Assembly: GCA_947626395.1 (NCBI GenBank)
Contig: CANQRU010000002.1
Location: 1-64,000, forward strand
From: an uncultured Lachnospiraceae bacterium
GTDB lineage: Bacteria; Bacillota; Clostridia; Lachnospirales; Lachnospiraceae
Length of the DNA: 64,000 bases
Reading direction: 5' to 3'
Below, piece after piece: positions 58,761 to 64,000 of the stretch. Under the pieces are notes generated by a model. That model had not been told where the DNA came from. It worked only from the letters and a program-made list of their open reading frames with translations, and did no database searches. Position 1 is the first letter of the stretch. Every line of letters begins with the position of its first letter. Made by a program: the position numbers and the translations under genes.

Positions 58761-59771
58761 ATGAAATATACGAAATTAGGCAAATCGGACCTGACCGTTT
58801 CACGCATCTGCATGGGCTGTATGGGCTTCGGCAATGCAGCCACAGGCCAGCACAGCTGGACGGTGGATGAGGCGCAGTCCCGCGAGATCATCAAACACGG
58901 CCTTGATCTGGGGATTAATTTCTACGACACCGCCATCGCCTACCAGAACGGCACCAGTGAGCAGTATGTGGGTAGGGCGCTTAAGGATTTCGCGAAGCGG
59001 GACGACGTCGTGGTCGCTACGAAGTTTACGCCCCGGACGCAGGACGAGATCGACGCCGGCGTCAGCGGGCAGAAGCATATTGAAAACTACCTGAACCAGA
59101 GTCTTCAAAATCTCGGTATGGACTATGTTGACCTCTACATCTGTCACATGTGGGACTACCACACGCCGATGGAGGAGATCATGGAAGGGTTGCATAACGC
59201 CGTGAAGTCCGGCAAGGCCCGTTACATCGGTATCTCCAACTGTTTCGCGTGGCAGCTTGCCAAAGCCAATTTCTACGCCCGCGAACACGGCCTGACGGAA
59301 TTCGTGTCGATTCAGGGGCATTACAACCTGATCGCCCGCGAAGAAGAACGGGAGATGGCCCCCTTCTGCGCCGATCAGAATATCGCGATGACGCCGTACA
59401 GCGCCCTGGCCGGCGGACGGCTCGCGAAGCGCCCCGGCGAGACCTCCAGGCGGCTGGAGCAGGACGCCTACGCGAAATTCAAATATGACGCTACGGCTGA
59501 GGCGGACGGCAGAATCATCGCCCGCGTGGCGGAACTGGCCGACAGGCGAGGAGTTTCGATGACGGAAATCTCCCTGGCGTGGCTGCTGACCAAAGTGACT
59601 GCCCCGGTGGTGGGAGCGACGAAATTCTCCCATGTGGAGGGCGCGGCCCGCGCTGTGGAGCTGGAGCTTACGCAGGATGAGATCGACTGGCTGGAGGAAC
59701 TGTATGTGCCGCACGCGCTGGTAGGCGTAATGGCGCAGAATGGAAAGCAGAAGGCCGGGAATGTAGTGTAG
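58761..59771 (+). CDS. Aldo/keto reductase, longer type
   Basis: The 336-residue protein is an NADPH-dependent reductase of the YhdN/Tas-like group. The tetrad is visible: Asp and Tyr in INFYDTAIAYQNG, Lys in VATKFTPRT and His in YICHMWDYH. The C-terminal VTAPVVGATKFSHVEGAARA holds the cofactor. Spacing of 11 bp to the flavodoxin suggests one operon. Its substrate is unknown. Confidence 0.93.
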   Translation: MKYTKLGKSDLTVSRICMGCMGFGNAATGQHSWTVDEAQSREIIKHGLDLGINFYDTAIAYQNGTSEQYVGRALKDFAKRDDVVVATKFTPRTQDEIDAGVSGQKHIENYLNQSLQNLGMDYVDLYICHMWDYHTPMEEIMEGLHNAVKSGKARYIGISNCFAWQLAKANFYAREHGLTEFVSIQGHYNLIAREEEREMAPFCADQNIAMTPYSALAGGRLAKRPGETSRRLEQDAYAKFKYDATAEADGRIIARVAELADRRGVSMTEISLAWLLTKVTAPVVGATKFSHVEGAARAVELELTQDEIDWLEELYVPHALVGVMAQNGKQKAGNVV

Positions 59772-59795
59772 TTTAAGATGAGGAGGAAAATCAAA

Positions 59796-60158
59796 ATGGA
59801 AAAGATCACACAGACCGCGGGCAGAAATCAGCTTGGCGACTTTGCGCCGGACTTCGCTCATTTCAACGACGACGTTCTCTTCGGCGAGAACTGGAACAAT
59901 CAGGATATTGACTTAAAGACACGCTGCATCATCACCGTGGTGGCGCTGATGAGCTCGGGCATTACCGATTCGTCTTTGATCTACCATCTGGAAAATGCTA
60001 AATCCCACGGCGTAACGAGAGCGGAGATCGCCGCTATCGTGACTCACGTTGGCTTCTATGTCGGCTGGCCGAAGGCGTGGGCGGTGTTCCGTCTGGCAAA
60101 GGACGTGTGGAACGAAACGGAGCCGGTCGATGATAAACAATATGAAGGTCTGAAATGA
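59796..60158 (+). CDS. Carboxymuconolactone decarboxylase family protein
   Basis: The 120-residue protein has the CMD pattern: FAHFNDDVLFGENWNNQDID and LKTRCIITVVALMSSG, then HGVTRAEIAAIVTHVGFYVG. Many members are small peroxidase-like or decarboxylase proteins; the CxxC peroxidase pair of AhpD is absent. ATG 59796 is chosen because AGGAGG lies 9 nt upstream. It ends the redox group. Confidence 0.88.
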   Translation: MEKITQTAGRNQLGDFAPDFAHFNDDVLFGENWNNQDIDLKTRCIITVVALMSSGITDSSLIYHLENAKSHGVTRAEIAAIVTHVGFYVGWPKAWAVFRLAKDVWNETEPVDDKQYEGLK

Positions 60159-60218
60159 AAAGATTGTAAAAAAATGTCTGATAGACAAAAACGTTGCAAA
60201 TATCTGTCAGCCCGTATC

Positions 60219-60248
60219 TTTACATCTGCTTTCCCACTGTGCTATACT
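60219..60248 (+). promoter_or_regulatory. Promoter before Nif11-like gene
   Basis: TTTACA (60219-60224), an 18-nt spacer and TATACT (60243-60248) lie 35 bp before the start at 60283. Confidence 0.5.
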
Positions 60249-60282
60249 AAAGTATATTTTTATACACAGGGGGATTTTATAA

Positions 60283-60567
60283 ATGACCGTTTCTGAGTAT
60301 CTTGATATTCTGCTTCAGAAAGCCCGCCGCGATCCGGCCCTTCGCGACCGTCTTCTGGCTACCCGTACCATGCTGGATCCGGTCGCCGCCTTCTGCGCGG
60401 TCTGCCGCGATCAGGGATTTCCGGTCTACGAAATGGACCTGATCGACGCGGGCGAAGCCTTTTACGCCGCCATCAAGCGCAGTACCAACGGAGGCGGCGA
60501 GAATTCTCCGGTACTGACCGGTGAGGATGATTTTTACGAGATGTTCTTCGCGGCCTTGGAATCATAA
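60283..60567 (+). CDS. Nif11-like small protein
   Basis: The 94-residue protein starts with a Nif11-like helical region: VSEYLDILLQKARRDPALRD, then LDPVAAFCAVCRDQGFPV. Nif11 domains serve as leader peptides of modified peptides or occur as stand-alone proteins. A Gly-Gly-Gly lies at about residue 70, before the last 24 residues. No modifying enzyme or transporter is adjacent, so a peptide-product role is unproven. AGGGGG precedes the ATG. Confidence 0.6.
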   Translation: MTVSEYLDILLQKARRDPALRDRLLATRTMLDPVAAFCAVCRDQGFPVYEMDLIDAGEAFYAAIKRSTNGGGENSPVLTGEDDFYEMFFAALES

Positions 60568-60669
60568 AATTCAGCTTAAGAAAACCTACTGTTTTGTCAC
60601 AAAATCTTAAATAGCAATCCCCTTTGCGCTATGATATGATAAATACAATCACATCACAGGAGATTGTTT

Positions 60670-62010
60670 ATGAGGAGAAAGCTTATGAGATTATGTGCGC
60701 TGGCGGTATCAGCCGCCTGCATGTCAGCGGCGGCCGTGATGAACGCGGGTGCGGCGGTCAGCGGGCCGGTTTCCCAATCGCCGCAGCCGGTCAGATATAT
60801 CCAGGGACCGATGAGCAGTACTATGGTTCCGCAGACGATCCGCACGGATGTACCGGCTCCGGAAGGGGAACTTCGGGGAGTGTGGGTGTCCTATCTGATC
60901 TGGGATAAGCTTCCCGCGGACGAACGGTCTTTTCGGCAGGGGGTCGATGAGATCCTGGATAACTGCGTATCCTGGGGCATGAACGCGGTGTTCGTTCATG
61001 TCAGGTCCCACGGGGACGCCATGTATCCGTCCGATATCTATCCGTGGTCCAAGTTTGCGAGCGGTTCCCAGGGGGCCGGCGTTCAGGGAAGAGATCCGGG
61101 TTACGATCCGCTGGCCTATTTTGTAAAAGCGGCCCATGACCGGGGGCTTAAGTTCCACGCATGGTTTAATCCGTACCGGATCACCGGTTATCTGATGAAC
61201 TGGTCTGAGGTATCCAGTCTGAGTCCGGCCAAGCGCTGGATGAGCGACGGCGATGCTTCCAACGACCGCAATGTCCTGCGTCATGACGGCGCCTATTACT
61301 ACAATCCGTCCTCCGAGGAAGTGAAGCAGATGGTGGTGAACGGCGTTATGGAAGTGGTGCGTGGTTATGATGTGGACGGAATCCATTTCGACGACTATTT
61401 CTATCCGGAGCTGGACGATACGGTGGAAGGAAGGCAGTTCGATCTTCCCGAGTACAGAGCCAGCGGCAGCCGTCTTCCCGTTGCCCAGTGGCGCCGCGAT
61501 CAGGTCAGCGACCTGGTGAGCCGCGTCTACCGGGCCATTAAGCAGGAGAAGCCTCAGGTGGAGTTCGGGATCAGTCCTCAGGGATATGTGGAGCATCTGC
61601 GAAGCGATGAGAAGCTGTTTGTGGATATTGACCGGTGGATGAGCGAGGATGGTTTCATCGACTACGTCATGCCGCAGCTTTACTGGGGATTCGAGACGAA
61701 GACATCCGCGGGCGCGCCCGCGCCTTACGCGTTTACGGCGAATCTCACGACCTGGCGTAACCTTAAGAAACAGGGCAATGTGAAGCTGTACCTGGGGCTG
61801 GGGATCTACCGGGCCGGGACGAATGTGGCCGATTATAACGAAGTATCCGAGTGGCTGCGGCGCAGCGATATCATCGGACGCCAGGTGGTGGAAGGCCGCC
61901 TGTCGGGCGATGTGTCCGGCTACTGTTTCTACAGCTATGATTCCTTCCTGCAGCCGGAAGCGCAGGGGGAGGTGGCGAACCTTCTGCCTCTGCTCCGTCA
62001 GAAGAAGTGA
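60670..62010 (+). CDS. Exported glycoside hydrolase-like protein, GHL10 (YngK/DUF187 type)
   Basis: The 446-residue protein has a signal peptide (LMRLCALAVSAACMSAAAVM) and a GHL10 catalytic-type domain (about 60-370): LRGVWVSYLIWD, GMNAVFVHVRSHGDAMYPSD, VDGIHFDDYFYPE with candidate acidic residues, and YVMPQLYWGF. It probably acts on wall or surface polysaccharide. ATG 60670 follows AGGAG. It is closely preceded by the Nif11-like gene but has its own apparent leader. Confidence 0.88.
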   Translation: MRRKLMRLCALAVSAACMSAAAVMNAGAAVSGPVSQSPQPVRYIQGPMSSTMVPQTIRTDVPAPEGELRGVWVSYLIWDKLPADERSFRQGVDEILDNCVSWGMNAVFVHVRSHGDAMYPSDIYPWSKFASGSQGAGVQGRDPGYDPLAYFVKAAHDRGLKFHAWFNPYRITGYLMNWSEVSSLSPAKRWMSDGDASNDRNVLRHDGAYYYNPSSEEVKQMVVNGVMEVVRGYDVDGIHFDDYFYPELDDTVEGRQFDLPEYRASGSRLPVAQWRRDQVSDLVSRVYRAIKQEKPQVEFGISPQGYVEHLRSDEKLFVDIDRWMSEDGFIDYVMPQLYWGFETKTSAGAPAPYAFTANLTTWRNLKKQGNVKLYLGLGIYRAGTNVADYNEVSEWLRRSDIIGRQVVEGRLSGDVSGYCFYSYDSFLQPEAQGEVANLLPLLRQKK

Positions 62011-62143
62011 CGCGCGTTTCCGCGAACCGGCCGGCCGCGGCGGATCGCGGCAGGGCTTGAATGAATAGAAAGAAATAGTGGAAATGTCTGTCAAAATGGT
62101 GTATACTATTATCTTAGAAAGTACAAGATATGGAGGATTGGCG

Positions 62144-63112
62144 ATGAAAAGGAGAATATACATATGGGCAGCCGCCGTTGTGATGGCGCTGGCGTTAACG
62201 GCATGCGGAGATGGTTCCGGCGTGGTTATTAACGGAACGACAGGCGCGCAGGAAGAAAAGACCGGTGATACCGATTCTTCGGCGACAGAGACGCCGGCTT
62301 CCCAGAATGAAGAGACGACGGCCCAGGCAGGGGGGACGAAGATTAATATCATTACGGGGGAGACGGTAGCTGAAGAGACCCAGTCCTCACCGGAAGAGAC
62401 CCAGCCGGAGCCGACAGAAGCTCCCACGACTGCCGCTCCTACGACTGCAGCATCCACGACGGCAGCGCCTGCGACCACGGCTCCGACGACGACTGCAGCG
62501 CCTGAGACGACGGCCGCCAGAGAATATGAGGTACGCGAACTAAGCAAGACCATGTATGCCAAATCCTCCGTTCGCGTAAGAGCCGGTTATTCCACATCTA
62601 CAGAGATCCTGGGCGCGCTGTCGGAAGGAGAGAGCGTTCAGATCACAGGCGAGTCGGATAACGGATGGATGCGCGTTACATGGAAGGGACTGACAGGCTT
62701 CGTATCCAAGAGCTATCTGTCGGATGATCCGCCCGCGACGACGGCGGCTGCGACAGAGAACAGACCGACCGCCACGCAGACCGGCGGAACGACTCCCGGA
62801 ACGACGACGACGCCCGGCGGGACGACGCCGGCGCCCGGAGGGACGGAGACAACGCCCGGAGGGAATGAACAGGGACCGTCGGCAGGCGGGCAGACGCCGG
62901 CTCCCGGTACAGATACGCAGCCGGGCGCGGGAGGCGCAAGCATTTCCGGTACGGTACTCCAGTTCGATCCGACCGGAGTGACGATCCAGGCGTCGAATGG
63001 CAGCAGCTATACGTTTTCCTGGGGTTCTGCGTCGATACCGGCAGATCTTCAGCCAGGCAACAGCGTGCAGATCACCTATGAGGGAAGTACGATAGTAACG
63101 ATCAGCAAGTAG
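62144..63112 (+). CDS. SH3b-domain lipoprotein
   Basis: The 322-residue protein has a lipobox (AAAVVMALALTACG), long Thr/Ala/Pro-rich linkers (about 40-125 and 195-265), one bacterial SH3 domain (about 134-190: SSVRVRAGYSTSTEILGALS with WMRVTWKGLTGFVSKSYLS) and a C-terminal beta domain (about 268-322). It is likely anchored outside the cell and binds the wall. ATG 62144 is chosen for GGAGG 9 nt upstream. Confidence 0.82.
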   Translation: MKRRIYIWAAAVVMALALTACGDGSGVVINGTTGAQEEKTGDTDSSATETPASQNEETTAQAGGTKINIITGETVAEETQSSPEETQPEPTEAPTTAAPTTAASTTAAPATTAPTTTAAPETTAAREYEVRELSKTMYAKSSVRVRAGYSTSTEILGALSEGESVQITGESDNGWMRVTWKGLTGFVSKSYLSDDPPATTAAATENRPTATQTGGTTPGTTTTPGGTTPAPGGTETTPGGNEQGPSAGGQTPAPGTDTQPGAGGASISGTVLQFDPTGVTIQASNGSSYTFSWGSASIPADLQPGNSVQITYEGSTIVTISK

Positions 63113-63160
63113 AAACCCGGAAACGGGAAAGGCAGGAAAATGAAAATGGGGGTGTCAGAG

Positions 63161-63496
63161 ATGAAAATTATTTTTGCAATCGTAGGTTCGGACGACGGTA
63201 CCAGAGTGACGGATGCGCTGAACGAGCATGGCTTCGGAGTGACCCGGCTGGCTACGACGGGCGGCTTCTTAAAGAAAGGCAACGCCACGCTGATGATCGG
63301 TACGGAAGAGGAAAAGGTGGATGAGGCGATCCATCTGATTCAGGAGACATGCGGAAAGAGGCAGAAGATCACATGCAATGTGCCCACTCCCAATGTGGCT
63401 TCCATCTCGGCGGGCTATATGATGATGCCGATGACGGTCGAGCTCGGCGGAGCGACCATATTTGTGACGGATGTGGAGCGGTTCGAGAAGATATAG
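63161..63496 (+). CDS. Cyclic-di-AMP receptor, DarA/PstA type
   Basis: The 111-residue PII-like protein has the pattern MKIIFAIVGSDDGTRVTDAL, RLATTGGFLKKGNATLMIG, and a C-terminal PMTVELGGATIFVTDVERF. In Bacillus and Staphylococcus such trimers bind cyclic-di-AMP. ATG 63161 is chosen because it matches the family start and GGGGGTG lies about 8 nt upstream; ATG 63140 is the alternative. It ends with a strong terminator at 63552. Confidence 0.92.
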   Translation: MKIIFAIVGSDDGTRVTDALNEHGFGVTRLATTGGFLKKGNATLMIGTEEEKVDEAIHLIQETCGKRQKITCNVPTPNVASISAGYMMMPMTVELGGATIFVTDVERFEKI

Positions 63497-63551
63497 AACT
63501 GCATCCCGGACGGGAAGGGTCGTAGAAGAACCATAGAAGAGGACTACAGAA

Positions 63552-63591
63552 AGCGCTGGTGACGGATGACGTCACCGGCGCTCTTTCTTTC
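63552..63591 (+). terminator. Intrinsic terminator after DarA gene
   Basis: AGCGCTGGTGAC (63552-63563) pairs with GTCACCGGCGCT (63571-63582) with one G-U pair and a 7-nt loop, followed by CTTTCTTT. Confidence 0.75.
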
Positions 63592-63710
63592 CATGCGGGC
63601 AAGGAGCCGGTGACGCCGTGCCTGTATTTCCATACGAACAGAACGCCGGTGACACCATGCCTGTATTTCCAAGTGAGCAGAACGCCAGTAACGTCTTGTT
63701 TGTATTTATG
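63588..63710. repeat. Host hairpin repeat array, three units
   Basis: Three units of about 39 bp start near 63588, 63625 and 63664, each with (T)ATTTCCA..GAGCAGAACGCC(A/G)GTGACG-like sequence. They match the two units at 55884-55966 in order and length but are more diverged, with weaker stems. The space between the terminator and the next gene is filled by them. Confidence 0.65.
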
Positions 63711-63722
63711 ACGGCATAGCGA

Positions 63723-64000
63723 TTATGTCCCCGCCGGACCGGTCTGCGAGCGGCGGTAGTCCTTCGGCGTCTGATGGTAATACTCCCGGAAGATCCGGTG
63801 GAAATAGCTGGTATTGTCATAACCTACCGCATTGCAGATATCAGCCACCGGCAGGCGTGTGCTCTGAAGGAGAAATGCGGCCTGGTTCAGCCGTTTGATC
63901 TGCAGCAGTTCTTTATAGGTGCGGCCGAGAAGTCTCTTGACGGCGCGGCTGAGCCAGGGCACGTCGTAGCCCAGGATGGCGGCCAGTTCGGTCAGTTCGC
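63723..64000 (-). CDS. AraC family regulator, C-terminal part (partial)
   Basis: The leftward frame is open from the window edge to TAA at 63723-63725. It encodes the AraC-type double helix-turn-helix: YKELLQIKRLNQAAFLLQST, then LPVADICNAVGYDNTSYFHR and IFREYYHQTPKDYRR. The sensor domain and start lie beyond the window. The target genes are unknown. Confidence 0.9.
   Translation of the reverse strand, partial: ELTELAAILGYDVPWLSRAVKRLLGRTYKELLQIKRLNQAAFLLQSTRLPVADICNAVGYDNTSYFHRIFREYYHQTPKDYRRSQTGPAGT

Noticed and set aside
60724-62562. A 612-codon open frame on the minus strand opposite the GHL10 and SH3b lipoprotein genes
   Set aside because: The plus-strand genes have signal peptides, ribosome sites and domain matches; the minus frame gives a low-complexity, unrecognisable product.
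63588-63710. CRISPR array
   Set aside because: The three units are contiguous with no unique spacers, and no cas gene is near.

Overview
The window is a piece of a Firmicutes chromosome, most likely from a gut Clostridia/Lachnospiraceae-type bacterium. This rests on the flank gene set (DarA-type cyclic-di-AMP receptor, GHL10 family lipoprotein, Nif11-like small protein, MATE/TetR pair, several aldo/keto reductases and flavodoxins) and on strong AGGAGG ribosome binding sites. Nearly 50 kb is one complete-looking prophage, about 1,702-51,566. Its genes favour CTT, TTA, GTA, ATA and AGC codons, unlike the CTG/ATC-rich flanks.

The prophage sits inside an aldo/keto reductase gene (5' part 1551-1700, 3' part 51566-52264). 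Joining the two ends across a shared AA dinucleotide restores one uninterrupted 282-codon reductase frame and, reciprocally, gives a nearly perfect 26-bp inverted-repeat attP. The enzyme is a large serine integrase encoded leftward beside attL. The interrupted gene heads a run of host genes (two reductases, flavodoxin, DUF4405 membrane protein, 4Fe-4S protein, DUF362 lipoprotein, permease), so excision could reconnect an operon.

Prphage layout: integrase, small membrane protein and cI-like repressor on the minus strand (1748-4239); divergent promoters with GAAC/GTTC operators (4251-4365); an early rightward region (4402-20448) with a wall hydrolase, a SNF2-type helicase in pieces around a sigma-like gene and an HNH endonuclease, a probable SSB, a primase/helicase, an iteron-like candidate origin (16375-16699), nuclease and small genes, and a late-type regulator; a repeat-rich non-coding stretch (20449-21209) that may be the packaging site; ParB-methyltransferase, lambda-type terminase, gpW, portal, protease and HK97-type capsid; a contractile P2/Mu-like tail with sheath, tube, a gpE/E' programmed frameshift, tape measure and baseplate; then a diversity-generating retroelement (43230-46112); then the lysis module (46817-49962) and a leftward operon of small genes at the right end.

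The most striking system is the diversity-generating retroelement: a C-terminal variable region in the tail-fibre gene, a 109-bp template repeat differing from it almost only at adenines, and a reverse transcriptase with the LGxxxSQ and YMDD motifs. This copy of the variable region is followed by an apparent 1-nt insertion that changes the last residues of the fibre protein. Other notable signals are a 14-bp palindrome present four times in the prophage, two candidate small RNAs with their own promoters and terminators, and hairpin-forming tandem repeats in the host flank.

Right flank (52,283-64,000): redox operon, a MATE exporter and TetR regulator sharing palindromic operators, a flavodoxin/reductase/decarboxylase group, and envelope and signalling genes, ending in a partial AraC-type regulator.
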